DNA from: Moraxella bovis
GTDB lineage: Bacteria > Pseudomonadota > Gammaproteobacteria > Pseudomonadales > Moraxellaceae
Direction: 5' to 3'
Length of the DNA stretch: 35,963 bases
Assembly: GCF_002014975.1 (NCBI RefSeq)
Contig: NZ_MUXV01000025.1
Coordinates: 56,121 to 92,083, forward strand
Shown here piece by piece: positions 16,918-25,984 of the stretch. The notes beneath the pieces were generated by a model, which did no database searches, had not been told where the DNA came from, and was given only the letters and a program-made list of their open reading frames with translations. The position numbers were made by a program, and so were the translations under genes. The first letter of the stretch is position 1, and the number at the start of each line of letters is the position of its first letter.

Positions 16918-18027
16918 TTGACAGGCACACCACCCAAAGGGACAGCAGGCAACCTTCAATTCATCTTATGGGGTGAATACAGCTTTAATCACAGTGCAGG
17001 GGCGTATATCAACCTTAGCATTGCTGGTGCCACAGTGGATAAGCCCACAGAGACATCTCCATCAGCCCCTGTTGCCATCGGTGATACCATCAAAGACACC
17101 CAAGGCAATGACACCTTAAGAGGCACAACCGCCGATAATACGTTTGTCTACACAAAAGGCGTTGACACCATCATTGATAAAGGTGGTAATGACACGTTGG
17201 TGTTTGGCAATGGCATTACCTTTAATCAGGTAGGTTCCACTCTTTTGATGTCAGGCAATGATTTGATACTGCGAGTCAATGGTAGCACCACCAATCAAGT
17301 AACGCTAAAAGACTTCTTTGGCAGTGCCAACAGCATTATCGAGACCATCAAGTTTGAGACAGGCGGTCAGATTGATTACAAGAGAATCTATGAGCTTTTT
17401 GGCAAAGAAGTGCCAGCCGATACACCTGCCCCAACAACAAACGACACCACAACACCCACCACGCCAACGGTCAGCCCACAAAACAGCTTTATTGGCACCA
17501 ATAAAGCTGACAAACTAACTGGTGCCGATGGCAATGACCAATTACAGGGCTTAGCAGGGGCAGACACCTTAGATGGCAAAGCAGGACATGACATTCTCAT
17601 CGGTGGCAATGACAGACTTATCGGTGGCAGTGGCAATGACCTATACTACTTTACCAAAGGTTTTGGCAAAGACACCATCGTTAATACAGGCGGTGGCTAT
17701 GACAACATCTACTTTGATGGCATAAGCTTTAACCAAGTTGGCAGGGGTCTTACCAAGATGAATAATAACCTTATTCTAAAAGTATCTGGAAGCACTGATG
17801 AGCTGACCATCAAAGACTTCTTTGCAGGAGGCGATAATGCTGACATCAATATCAGCTTTGCTGACGGCGGTAGCATTAGTGCCACAGAGCTACTTGGTCT
17901 GTTCAAGTCAAGTAAAACCGCCACCCATACAGACATTGACGGCTTTAACAAAGCACTTGATGTGTCTTTGGCACTAATGGAGGAGTTTAAGACTCTCACC
18001 ACAGAGAGTGGCACGACAATTATTTAA
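16918..18027 (+). CDS. C-terminal part of the RTX protein, separated by the TAG at 16888
   Basis: This frame is the direct in-phase continuation of the 10309 gene: from 10309 to 18027 the only stop is TAG at 16888-16890. Just before the stop the frame reads YEPLPD and just after it LSFDPSTLTLTGTP, the usual 'LPxWLxFDP...GTP' core of cadherin/dystroglycan-like domains. A TGG to TAG change at the tryptophan is therefore the likely cause. The remainder carries two haemolysin-related beta blocks, RTX nonapeptides (about 17500-17640) and a C-terminal tail ending in TTESGTTII, where a type I secretion signal is expected. The nominal start is TTG 16918; no ribosome site supports independent translation. 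It is best read as the lost 3' end of a broken gene. Confidence 0.7.
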   Translation: MTGTPPKGTAGNLQFILWGEYSFNHSAGAYINLSIAGATVDKPTETSPSAPVAIGDTIKDTQGNDTLRGTTADNTFVYTKGVDTIIDKGGNDTLVFGNGITFNQVGSTLLMSGNDLILRVNGSTTNQVTLKDFFGSANSIIETIKFETGGQIDYKRIYELFGKEVPADTPAPTTNDTTTPTTPTVSPQNSFIGTNKADKLTGADGNDQLQGLAGADTLDGKAGHDILIGGNDRLIGGSGNDLYYFTKGFGKDTIVNTGGGYDNIYFDGISFNQVGRGLTKMNNNLILKVSGSTDELTIKDFFAGGDNADINISFADGGSISATELLGLFKSSKTATHTDIDGFNKALDVSLALMEEFKTLTTESGTTII

Positions 18028-18293
18028 GTTTGACTTTACTTGTGTTTTATCTTACGCCCTCAAATTTAGGTTTGGGGGCGTTTTATGTGGGTTGTTTGGG
18101 GTGGTGTTTTGCAGTTGGTTAATGCACCCAACCCAAATCCATGAATTTTTTATGAAAAAAAACATGGAAAAAGCAAAAACCAATTTAAAAATGATAAAAT
18201 TTGTGTATAATCTAATCTGCTTAAGGCGTGTTGAACTTTTATATTTGCAATGAAAAATGAGGAAAATCGCACGTTTTTCAAGGAAAAAGTGAA

Positions 18294-18327
18294 GTTTGAT
18301 AGTCGTTCTATCAAACAAGCTTTTATT
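18294..18327 (+). terminator. Terminator-like hairpin after the RTX gene
   Basis: A perfect 9-bp stem GTTTGATAG/CTATCAAAC (18294-18302 and 18308-18316) with a 5-nt loop is followed by AAGCTTTTATT. The T-tract is short and the hairpin lies 267 nt after the RTX stop, so it is a moderate candidate. Confidence 0.45.
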
Positions 18328-18336
18328 ATGAAAAAC

Positions 18337-18401
18337 ATCCGACCACTTAATCTGATAAATCTTAAGATTTTAACTTAATTTTAAAAATTAAGTGGTCGGA
18401 T
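18337..18401. repeat. Inverted-repeat element (15-bp perfect arms)
   Basis: ATCCGACCACTTAAT (18337-18351) is repeated exactly in reverse complement at 18387-18401, around a 35-nt AT-rich centre. Imperfect pairing extends outward (ATGAAAAA before, TTTTTCAT after). The surrounding gene-free stretch 18028-18525 otherwise shows only the terminator-like hairpin and AT-rich DNA. Possible MITE or IS remnant; no transposase is present. Confidence 0.55.
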
Positions 18402-18525
18402 AGCCATTTTTCATGCAAAAACATTGTTTTATTTCTAAAACATTTCTATATTTTAAATTGTGTTATAAAGGTTAGGCACGCCCTATCCAGATTAAAAGTA
18501 TCAATAACCCACCCAAGGACACATC

Positions 18526-20847
18526 ATGCCCAAAATACCCCAAATGCCTAAGCCATCCCCCAAAGCACTAAGCCTAGCCATGGCAGGTGTGCTACTCTGT
18601 GCCTGCCAGTCTACACACAGCACCACACCCACGCCTGCCCATAACATCACGCACATCGACAAAAGCCTGTCACCATCCAAACTGGCACAGCACGACCTAG
18701 TCACAGCACTACGCCGGCACATGAATGCCGAGCGTTATGCGGTGTCCACTTATCATTATGCCGTCCAGCCCCTAGCAGTCAGCGAGATTGACAAAGACTC
18801 GGACAGTGCCTTTATCACCTTTATCAAGGTCATGGATTATAAGGATAAGACTCACAAGACTGATGATGACGCAAGCGAGCCTTATATGACCATCAGCGAC
18901 TATTTGGGGGAGGATGGCGAGCTTGGCGACTTGCCTTATCTACACTATGATGATGAACAAAATGGACTCACCCCTGATACCGTAACTCGTGCGGTCGGCA
19001 TGAGCGAAGAGTATCAAACGGTGTCAGATGAGATTAAAATGTTGGCACATGGGCTAGAAAGCCATGTATTTACGTCTGCCTACATAAACATGGGTGATTT
19101 TGTCAAAAATAATGGACGTTTTGACCAACAAGCCTTTAAAAAGCACATCAATGACTTTGAACGCTCTTTTCAAACCAACGCCAATGCCTTGCTTGCCACC
19201 GCCCAAGGCTACCAAAAACAAGACATCCACCAACTACAAGCCTGTGCCACCACCTTTAAACAGAGTGCCATAAATACCGCCAAGCACATCAAGACAACCG
19301 ATGATATTACAAATCATGGCGATGAGTTATTTTCATTAATAACTTCTGTAAATTCTTGCACTCATGCTGTTACTGGCGGAACACAGTTACTTCATCCTTA
19401 TCATCACATCTCCAACCAAACAACCCAGCAAGAGTTGCAACAACAAGCAAGTGCAAAAGAGTGTGCCACTCATGCCACCGCTCAAAATCAAGCTTTGGTT
19501 CAGTCAGGCAAAGACCACATCAAGCATGCCGATGAGTTTAATGCAGTTCATGAAGAATATATATCGTGCCATGAGTCGTTAGCAGAGTCTGCCATGGATG
19601 ATGACTATTATGAAAGCCATGACCCCTACTCAGGCGTGTTCGGCTCACTTCGTGCCTATCGTGAGATGAAAGAACAAGAGCGTGAGCAGAGCAAAACAGA
19701 CGTACAAAGCCGTGATTATGGGCTGTCGTCCTTGCTTGGGGGGATATTTAAAATGAACCGAACCCCCGAACAGGTCACCGCCCAAAACCTATATCAGTAT
19801 CAGCACCTAAGCATCCAAGGTCTCTCCCACCATGAACCGAGTGCCAAACGCAGTCAGCATTTGTGGTCGATTGACTATGACAGTCCCACCGCCACTTATT
19901 CCATGCAACTGCCTGTGCGTGCCGACCACGCCAAAGGCGAGCTGACCGCCGATGTCTCAGCCGTCTTGCCACTGGTCGCACTCATCAGTCCCAAGCACGC
20001 TCCCCTGCCCAAAGACGTGCCAGACGGTCTGATGTCCTTTGCTCTGCCTGATGAATTACAAAAACAGATACCCACTGACATAATTTATACGGCAATCTCT
20101 GATGGTATCATCGCAGGCATGGACGGACTAAATGGCGAGAAGTTTACGCCCATGGACATCAGTCAAGACGCTTTTGCCAAAGAAGTTGGAGCAAGTCGTG
20201 CCATCAAGGTTGAGTTTGGTGCCAAAGAAATGGGTAAAGCCTACGCCATCATCGCCAAACACATCGGGCGTGATTTGCATGCTTATGTGAACAAGCACCC
20301 CGAGCATTATGCCGATAAAGTCAGCGACCACACCGACGCTGACGGCAACCCCATCAGCACGCCAAACACCATCAAATCCATCATTGACAACTTTACCATG
20401 CTAAACAGCAGTTATCGCACGGATGACGCGGGCGGACTGTTCGGGGCGGTTGAAGGCATACTGCCTTTTGCCTTGAACACGACCAGCCATGTCTATCTTG
20501 ACCGCCAAGGCAACATCATCGCCACCCAAACCCTAAGCAGTCTGGACGAGCACATCAGTGGCATGACCACCCAAAGCCTAAACCAAGTCCGCTATGACAA
20601 GGAGCTGTTTGACAAACACGCTTTGGCACGCCAATTTAAAGACACCTTTGCCAAAACGACCGCCGTGGACGGCGTGGCACTCATCAAGCAAGCCAAAAAA
20701 GAAAACGAACAGCAATATGAAGCATTCATGGCACGCTATGGTTATGATTATGAGCTTAGCCCATCAGATGACTACGAATGCGATACAGCCTGTGCAGCAA
20801 CCGAAGTGGCAACGGCGGCAGCAATGGCGGCAGAAGAAGCAAGATAA
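18526..20847 (+). CDS. Large uncharacterised lipoprotein (773 aa)
   Basis: The family is not recognised. The N-terminus has a lipoprotein-type signal: a Lys/Pro-rich start, the hydrophobic stretch ALSLAMAGVLL and a lipobox-like LCAC, with the likely lipidated Cys at about residue 27. The mature protein is hydrophilic and rich in His, Gln and Asp, with several cysteines and no further membrane segment. The C-terminus ends in an acidic then Ala-rich tail (AATEVATAAAMAAEEAR). It is followed on the same strand by a second large lipoprotein (21068) with a similar plan, so the pair may act together at the outer membrane. No link to the upstream RTX region can be shown. Confidence 0.7.
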   Translation: MPKIPQMPKPSPKALSLAMAGVLLCACQSTHSTTPTPAHNITHIDKSLSPSKLAQHDLVTALRRHMNAERYAVSTYHYAVQPLAVSEIDKDSDSAFITFIKVMDYKDKTHKTDDDASEPYMTISDYLGEDGELGDLPYLHYDDEQNGLTPDTVTRAVGMSEEYQTVSDEIKMLAHGLESHVFTSAYINMGDFVKNNGRFDQQAFKKHINDFERSFQTNANALLATAQGYQKQDIHQLQACATTFKQSAINTAKHIKTTDDITNHGDELFSLITSVNSCTHAVTGGTQLLHPYHHISNQTTQQELQQQASAKECATHATAQNQALVQSGKDHIKHADEFNAVHEEYISCHESLAESAMDDDYYESHDPYSGVFGSLRAYREMKEQEREQSKTDVQSRDYGLSSLLGGIFKMNRTPEQVTAQNLYQYQHLSIQGLSHHEPSAKRSQHLWSIDYDSPTATYSMQLPVRADHAKGELTADVSAVLPLVALISPKHAPLPKDVPDGLMSFALPDELQKQIPTDIIYTAISDGIIAGMDGLNGEKFTPMDISQDAFAKEVGASRAIKVEFGAKEMGKAYAIIAKHIGRDLHAYVNKHPEHYADKVSDHTDADGNPISTPNTIKSIIDNFTMLNSSYRTDDAGGLFGAVEGILPFALNTTSHVYLDRQGNIIATQTLSSLDEHISGMTTQSLNQVRYDKELFDKHALARQFKDTFAKTTAVDGVALIKQAKKENEQQYEAFMARYGYDYELSPSDDYECDTACAATEVATAAAMAAEEAR

Positions 20848-21067
20848 CCATTTACAAGGTTTGCCCCTTTCTTGGCTTGATTTGATTAAATTACATTAAA
20901 TTAACTTGATTGGTAAAATGAATAAATCGATAAAATCGGTAAAATTGCCAGAAAATGGTATTGCCATACTGAAAATTTATCTTTGCCATTTTAACTTTAC
21001 AAATCAATACCTTATCATCAACCAAGATTGGGACTTATCCCGATTAATATACTCATTAAGGAAAACC

Positions 21068-22921
21068 ATGAAAACACTACCTTATCGCACACTAAGTTTG
21101 GCTGTTGTCAGCTGTCTGATGACCGCCTGTGCCACCACGCAAGCCCCACAGTCCGCCACCGCTAATACCGACCATCACGCCAAAGAAGTCCTAGCCAAAG
21201 CAGTCAAATCACAACTTCGCTCATCATTTAGCTACGAGACAAATGCCTATGTCTCTAACGACATCCGCCGTCACGCCCTAAAAGACGTCACCGACAGCAC
21301 GCCAGCTGACGACTGCGAAGCGGTGCATGACCATGCTTATGTCCGTCTACTTCAAACTGCTAAGACGGACAACCTGCCCATCAGCGATGACAAATACCAA
21401 GCCCATCGCACCAAAATCAAAGACGACTTTTTGGCATGCCGTGATGAACAAGAACAAGCGTCCGCCTATCAGCCTTTTGACTTTGAAAATTTTTATGAAC
21501 AAAGCGGACAGCTGACCCCCGATGAGCAAGAACAGACATTCATCCACGCCATCAGCACTCACCTAGATGGTCAGACCAATGAGCCATCCGCCCGTCCTGC
21601 CACGCCCCTAGACGCCAAAAAAGCCGAGCTACTGCACGAGTATCTCATCACCCCATCTAGCGTGCGTGTGGTCGGCAGTTATCAACCCCTACAAGGCAAG
21701 TTTACCGCCTTGCCCATTCTAGACTACACCGCCAAAAACCTGCACATGTCCATCAATCAGCCCCTATACATCGACCTAAAAGCAGGGGGCATTTATCTGT
21801 GGGCGGATAACTTTGCTCTACTAAACAGCGAACTGCTTGACGCCAAACTGGGCGACAGCTGGCAAGGCAAATGGCTGTACATCCCCATCAATGACGGCAG
21901 TCTGCCCGAGAGCTTTACCCGTGATTTAATCAAAGCCTACCTAAACGCCAAAAAAGAGAGCTTTATGGCACTGCCCCAAGACGGCTTTGTCATGGCAAGG
22001 GCAGATGAGCTTAGCCAGTTGCCGTTTATCGCCAATAACCTGCCTGCCGATAAACTAACCCTTATCCAAAACACGCCCACCATCATCAAAAATAACGTCA
22101 AAGAGTCTGCCAAAGCGTACAGCAACTATGTCTTTGCCGACACACTCTACCAAGAGATGACCGCCAAATATCCAACACTCACTCAGCAGATGCCCGATTT
22201 TTATGAGCGTGAGATTATTGACGGTGAGAGCGTGATTCATGTGATAAATGCCGACAGCGATACCGCCCAGACAGAGATAGAAGCAGGGACGGACACCGCT
22301 GATGACAGCCGTGATGACTTTGTGGTCAATAGCGAGCTACTCATGCGTGGGCTATTTTTGTATCTGCAACGGCAAATCGAGAGCTACTATGGCGAGCTAC
22401 ATAGCGCCGATAGCACACCCCAAGAAGACCGCCCTATTTCTAAATATGCCCCCGCCACGCATTATGGTGTCTCACATGGCAAAATCGCTTGGGTACATCA
22501 GCGTCACTATCTTACCGATGACACGGTCGGAGCCAGATACATGGACAAGGCAGGCGTGACGGACAGTGAACCGCTGTTTGTGGATGTCTTTACCCAAATC
22601 TTTCAAAACGCCAAACACGTAAATGAGTTCGCTCGCCTGCCATCTGCCAGTCAAACGCCGAATGCCGACAACAGCGTCAATCTCTTTACCTACCAAGACG
22701 CCCTACGAGCCAGATTCAAGGAGACAGGCGAGAAGCCACCGTTTATGGAGCATTATTCTCGTTATGCCTTAGGCGGTGCCAGTAATGATTATGGCTATGG
22801 CGATGATAGCTATGATGGCGATGATTATGGCGATTACAGCGATGAGCTTTATGAAGATTACTTTGATGAAGATTATCTTGATGAAGACATGGATAATAAC
22901 GGCAAACCCAGCAATAAATGA
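21068..22921 (+). CDS. Large uncharacterised lipoprotein with acidic Tyr/Asp-rich tail (617 aa)
   Basis: The signal peptide MKTLPYRTLSLAVVSCLMTAC has lipobox MTAC with the lipidated Cys at residue 21. The frame is open 54 codons further upstream, but ATG 21068 has an AAGGA site just before it and begins the signal peptide, so it is preferred. The mature part is soluble and of unknown fold. It ends in a strongly acidic, Tyr-rich tail (YGYGDDSYDGDDYGDYSDEL and onward to NNGKPSNK). It lies 220 nt after the other large lipoprotein and has a good terminator downstream. No family was recognised. Confidence 0.72.
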   Translation: MKTLPYRTLSLAVVSCLMTACATTQAPQSATANTDHHAKEVLAKAVKSQLRSSFSYETNAYVSNDIRRHALKDVTDSTPADDCEAVHDHAYVRLLQTAKTDNLPISDDKYQAHRTKIKDDFLACRDEQEQASAYQPFDFENFYEQSGQLTPDEQEQTFIHAISTHLDGQTNEPSARPATPLDAKKAELLHEYLITPSSVRVVGSYQPLQGKFTALPILDYTAKNLHMSINQPLYIDLKAGGIYLWADNFALLNSELLDAKLGDSWQGKWLYIPINDGSLPESFTRDLIKAYLNAKKESFMALPQDGFVMARADELSQLPFIANNLPADKLTLIQNTPTIIKNNVKESAKAYSNYVFADTLYQEMTAKYPTLTQQMPDFYEREIIDGESVIHVINADSDTAQTEIEAGTDTADDSRDDFVVNSELLMRGLFLYLQRQIESYYGELHSADSTPQEDRPISKYAPATHYGVSHGKIAWVHQRHYLTDDTVGARYMDKAGVTDSEPLFVDVFTQIFQNAKHVNEFARLPSASQTPNADNSVNLFTYQDALRARFKETGEKPPFMEHYSRYALGGASNDYGYGDDSYDGDDYGDYSDELYEDYFDEDYLDEDMDNNGKPSNK

Positions 22922-22948
22922 GTGTGTTGTCGATTTTAACCTATATAA

Positions 22949-22979
22949 AAAAGGGGATATACTCTATCCCCTTTTGTGT
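22949..22979 (+). terminator. Terminator after the second large lipoprotein
   Basis: An 11-bp perfect stem AAAAGGGGATA/TATCCCCTTTT (22949-22959 and 22965-22975) with a 5-nt loop. The stem's own T-run forms the U-tract and an A-run precedes it, so it may work in both directions. It starts 27 nt after the stop codon. Confidence 0.75.
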
Positions 22980-22981
22980 AT

Positions 22982-23129
22982 TACACCCAACCAACTTGAT
23001 ATTTACCACGGGTTTGTAGGAGTGTGCTGAGCACACCCTTTGATGATATCACTATACAAGGCGTGCTCAGCACGCCCCTACGTCCACACATCATTGTATT
23101 TGTAGTAATTTTAAAGTTTCTTGGGTGTA
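22982..23129. repeat. Palindromic MITE/REP-like element
   Basis: Outer arms TACACCCAA (22982-22990) and TTGGGTGTA (23121-23129) are exact reverse complements. Inside, two 22-nt blocks at 23016-23037 and 23060-23081 are inverted copies with three mismatches. Each block is itself nearly palindromic around GCTGAGC or GCTCAGC. No ORF is present. It lies between convergent genes. Confidence 0.6.
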
Positions 23130-23140
23130 TATGTTGTATA

Positions 23141-23158
23141 AAACCTTTTAAAAGGTTT
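23141..23158. repeat. 18-bp perfect palindrome near the thioesterase 3' end
   Basis: AAACCTTTTAAAAGGTTT is its own reverse complement and lies 8 nt beyond the stop of the minus-strand thioesterase gene. It could act as a weak transcription end signal, but it has no unpaired loop. Confidence 0.35.
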
Positions 23159-23166
23159 GCTGATAT

Positions 23167-23721
23167 TTAATGCGGAAACGGTCGCTGTTTGTCCGTCTCT
23201 ATCCACGCCTGCACCCATTCATCAGGCGGTAGGCTCACCCCGTCATAGCCAAGCGACGACAGCACCTGTGCGGTCGGTATGGGTTTGCCCGTCATAAAGT
23301 TGGTTACCGCCGTACGAAGCAGTGCATGACAAGTGCATTTGCCACCCACCCACATCGTCTGCTCCATATAAAACCACTTATCATCAATGGCACATACCCG
23401 AGTTTTCATCAGCACTTTATCAAAGAGTCGCACACGTTTGCGATACTGAATGGTACTGCCTGCCACCACCAAACCCCACCGCTTTTGTACGAGTTTTTTG
23501 CCCAGACCTGTACGAATGGCAAAGTCGTTTCGCCCTAGGTCAAACAACGTCAAAATCCGCCCATTGTTCATCTCAAAGAAGTTATCAATGTCATTCACAT
23601 TGGCGGTAAAGCGATACTCGGTCGTGTCAGTCAGACCTGCCACCGTGCCTGACTTTTTGCTTTTGTGATAAGCGGTTGCACTGCTGATGATGTTTTGGGT
23701 TAGGCGTAAAAATGGATACAT
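23167..23721 (-). CDS. Hotdog-fold acyl-CoA thioesterase-like protein (THEM6/4HBT_2 type)
   Basis: This 184-aa protein has the hotdog thioesterase pattern. TEYRFTANVNDIDNFFEMNNGRILTLFDLGR resembles the 'D-x-x-x-H-x-N/NGRYL' entry motif of 4HBT_2 proteins. It is followed by the strand pair WGLVVAGSTIQYRKRVRLFD and a later strand WFYMEQTMWVGGKCTCHALL. The substrate is unknown and probably an acyl-CoA. The catalytic Asp/His arrangement is not the strict YbgC type. It follows rep on the same strand after 40 nt, so the two may be co-transcribed. Confidence 0.68.
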   Translation of the reverse strand: MYPFLRLTQNIISSATAYHKSKKSGTVAGLTDTTEYRFTANVNDIDNFFEMNNGRILTLFDLGRNDFAIRTGLGKKLVQKRWGLVVAGSTIQYRKRVRLFDKVLMKTRVCAIDDKWFYMEQTMWVGGKCTCHALLRTAVTNFMTGKPIPTAQVLSSLGYDGVSLPPDEWVQAWIETDKQRPFPH

Positions 23722-23761
23722 AATATACTCAGATTTTTATAAATGGATTAGTGATAAACGA

Positions 23762-25795
23762 TTAGCCTTTACGTTTGGCGGCAAGCATTGCCTGAATGTT
23801 CGCCAAATAGTCTGTGGCGACCTTGTTCGGGTCGGCAGATTTTTGGCGTTTGGCAGGATAATCAATGTGGTCGCTTGGCAACTCATCCAAAAAGCGTGAC
23901 GGCGTGGTCTGGCGATACTCTTTGCCCGCCCTGCGTTTTTGGGCATACATCAAGGTCAGCTCATGCCTTGCTCGTGTGATACCCACATACATGAGACGGC
24001 GCTCTTCTTCGACCGTCTCCGAGACGATAGAGTTACGGTGTGGCAAGATGTCTTCTTCGACCCCAATGATATACACAAAATCAAATTCAAGCCCCTTAGC
24101 GGCGTGCAGGGTCATGAGATTAACTTTGTTGGTATTTTCCTCTTCTTGCTGTTGTTCTAGCATGTCTAGTAGCACAAGCTTACGAATCACCGCTTCAATG
24201 CTTTTTTCATCATCATCTTCGGCACGGTCTATGAGTGCATGAATGGACGAGTACAAAGATTCGATGTTGTCAAGGCGGTTTTTTTCTTGTTGGGGCGTTT
24301 TGCTGTCTTCTTTGATGTAGTCAATATACCCTGTCTCCATAATCATCTGACGCACCAGTGGCATGGGGTCGGGATTATCATAAAGCTCACGGGTATAATG
24401 CTCAATAAACTCTCCAAAACTGGCAAGCGTCGCCCCTGCCTTTGCCCCCACTGCCGATTTTAGCCCTGCATGAGAACAGGCAGACAGTAGCGATAGGCTG
24501 TGTTCTTGGGCGAACAGTCCGAGCTTTTCTAAGGTTGCCGAACCCATGCCACGTTTGGGCGTGTTGATGATCCGCAAAAATGCCGCGTCATCATCAGGAT
24601 TTAGGATAATCCGCAAATAACTCATGACGTCCTTAATCTCCGTGCGAGCAAAAAATGACGTACCGCCCGAGAGCTTATACGGCACTTGTAGTGAACGCAG
24701 TTCAGCTTCTAGCACCCGAGCCTGAAAGTTGGAGCGATATAGCACGGCATACTGCTCCCATGAGTTGTTATGTCTTAGGCGGTGCGTCACTATCTCTTTT
24801 GCCACACGCTCCGCTTCTACCCCATCGTCGGGCGAGCTTAGCACCCGAATCAGCTCGCCATGCCCTTTATCTGACCACAGCGATTTTTCAAAAATATGCT
24901 CATTATTGGTAATCACGGCATTGGCAGACGCCAATATGCGATTGGTAGAGCGGTAGTTTTGTTCTAGCTTGACAACATGCAGAGCGGGGAAATCCTGCTT
25001 TAACAACGCCATGTTCTCAGGCTTTGCCCCACGCCACGCATAGATAGATTGGTCATCATCGCCCACCACCGTGAACCTTGCCCGAATGCCTACCAGTAGC
25101 TTGATAAGCTCATACTGAGCGGTATTGGTGTCTTGGTACTCGTCCACGAGCAGGTAGCGAATGCGGTTTTGCCATTTTTCACGCACTCGCTCATTGTCTT
25201 TTAAAATGCGAGCAGGTAGGACAATCAAATCATCAAAATCCACCGCATTATATGCTCGCAAATTCCGCTCATACAGCCCATACAGATGAGCAAAAATCAC
25301 ATCTTCGGGGTCGGTCAGTGTCCGCTCGGCATCTTCGGGGGCGACTAGGTCATTTTTCCAGTCGCTAATCATCTTAATCGCCTTACCCACCATGTCCGCA
25401 CGCTCCGCCCCTGATAGGTTATCACGCACCATCAGCTCGGCAAGTAGGCGTTTGCTGTCGTCTGCGTCCATGATACTAAAATTGCCTTTTAGGGACGTGT
25501 TAATGAGTTCATACCGCAAAAACTGCAAACCAAACTGGTGAAACGTGGACACCGTCAGCCCACGAGTTTTCTCGCTTGGCAAGAGTTTTTTGACACGCTC
25601 TTTCATCTCCCTTGCCGCCTTATTGGTAAAGGTCATTGCCGTGATACGCTCGGCAGGCGTGTTGCAGTTTTGGATAAGATGAGCGATTTTTTGGGTAATC
25701 ACAGACGTCTTGCCTGACCCCGCTCCTGCCAGAACGAGCAAAGGGCCTGAAACATGGGCTAGGGCTTCTTGTTGGCGGGGGTTTAATTGGCTCAT
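23762..25795 (-). CDS. rep: ATP-dependent DNA helicase Rep (UvrD/Rep superfamily 1)
   Basis: Rep is a 3'-5' helicase that clears proteins ahead of the replication fork. At 677 aa it matches E. coli Rep (673 aa). Visible motifs: LNPRQQEAL Q-motif-like start; Walker A GAGSGKT (24-30); TFTNKAAREM motif Ia; DEYQDTN motif II (from about 218); GDDDQSIYAWRGA motif III (245-257); QNYRSTNRIL motif IV; NLMTLHAAKGLEFDFVYIIG motif V; and EEERRLMYVGITRAR motif VI. UvrD is usually about 720 aa with a longer C-terminus, so Rep is preferred. The start MSQLNPRQQ is the usual family N-terminus. Confidence 0.92.
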   Translation of the reverse strand: MSQLNPRQQEALAHVSGPLLVLAGAGSGKTSVITQKIAHLIQNCNTPAERITAMTFTNKAAREMKERVKKLLPSEKTRGLTVSTFHQFGLQFLRYELINTSLKGNFSIMDADDSKRLLAELMVRDNLSGAERADMVGKAIKMISDWKNDLVAPEDAERTLTDPEDVIFAHLYGLYERNLRAYNAVDFDDLIVLPARILKDNERVREKWQNRIRYLLVDEYQDTNTAQYELIKLLVGIRARFTVVGDDDQSIYAWRGAKPENMALLKQDFPALHVVKLEQNYRSTNRILASANAVITNNEHIFEKSLWSDKGHGELIRVLSSPDDGVEAERVAKEIVTHRLRHNNSWEQYAVLYRSNFQARVLEAELRSLQVPYKLSGGTSFFARTEIKDVMSYLRIILNPDDDAAFLRIINTPKRGMGSATLEKLGLFAQEHSLSLLSACSHAGLKSAVGAKAGATLASFGEFIEHYTRELYDNPDPMPLVRQMIMETGYIDYIKEDSKTPQQEKNRLDNIESLYSSIHALIDRAEDDDEKSIEAVIRKLVLLDMLEQQQEEENTNKVNLMTLHAAKGLEFDFVYIIGVEEDILPHRNSIVSETVEEERRLMYVGITRARHELTLMYAQKRRAGKEYRQTTPSRFLDELPSDHIDYPAKRQKSADPNKVATDYLANIQAMLAAKRKG

Positions 25796-25934
25796 AATCT
25801 AAATTCTTCGGGCAAATGGTTGGCTATTATAATGGATTTTGGCAAATTGGGCAAAAGTTTGTAGTAAATTTATCGGCAATATAAAGTATTGTTATGCCAT
25901 ATTTTTGGTTAAAATTTATCCATATTACATAGAA

Positions 25935-25953
25935 AGGTGCGTAACACGCACCT
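25935..25953. repeat. Hairpin AGGTGCGT-AAC-ACGCACCT
   Basis: A perfect 8-bp stem with a 3-nt loop lies between the rep start and the 3' end of the minus-strand permease gene. The permease would be terminated here if this is a terminator. A longer hairpin with the same GGTGCGT/ACGCACC core occurs at 35343-35374, so it looks like a dispersed repeat. Confidence 0.5.
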
Positions 25954-25984
25954 GATGATTTTTATTATTTAAAATTATTTCAAA

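Noticed and set aside
16918..18027. Independent small RTX gene
   Set aside because: It is in phase with the upstream gene, starts at a TTG without ribosome site, and its first residues complete a domain begun before the TAG.
7242..18027. Complete type I secretion locus
   Set aside because: No ABC transporter, membrane fusion or TolC-like gene is present in or around the RTX region in this window.
20906..21067. Longer N-terminus for the second large lipoprotein
   Set aside because: It would bury the lipoprotein signal peptide 54 residues inside the protein. The ATG at 21068 has a ribosome site.
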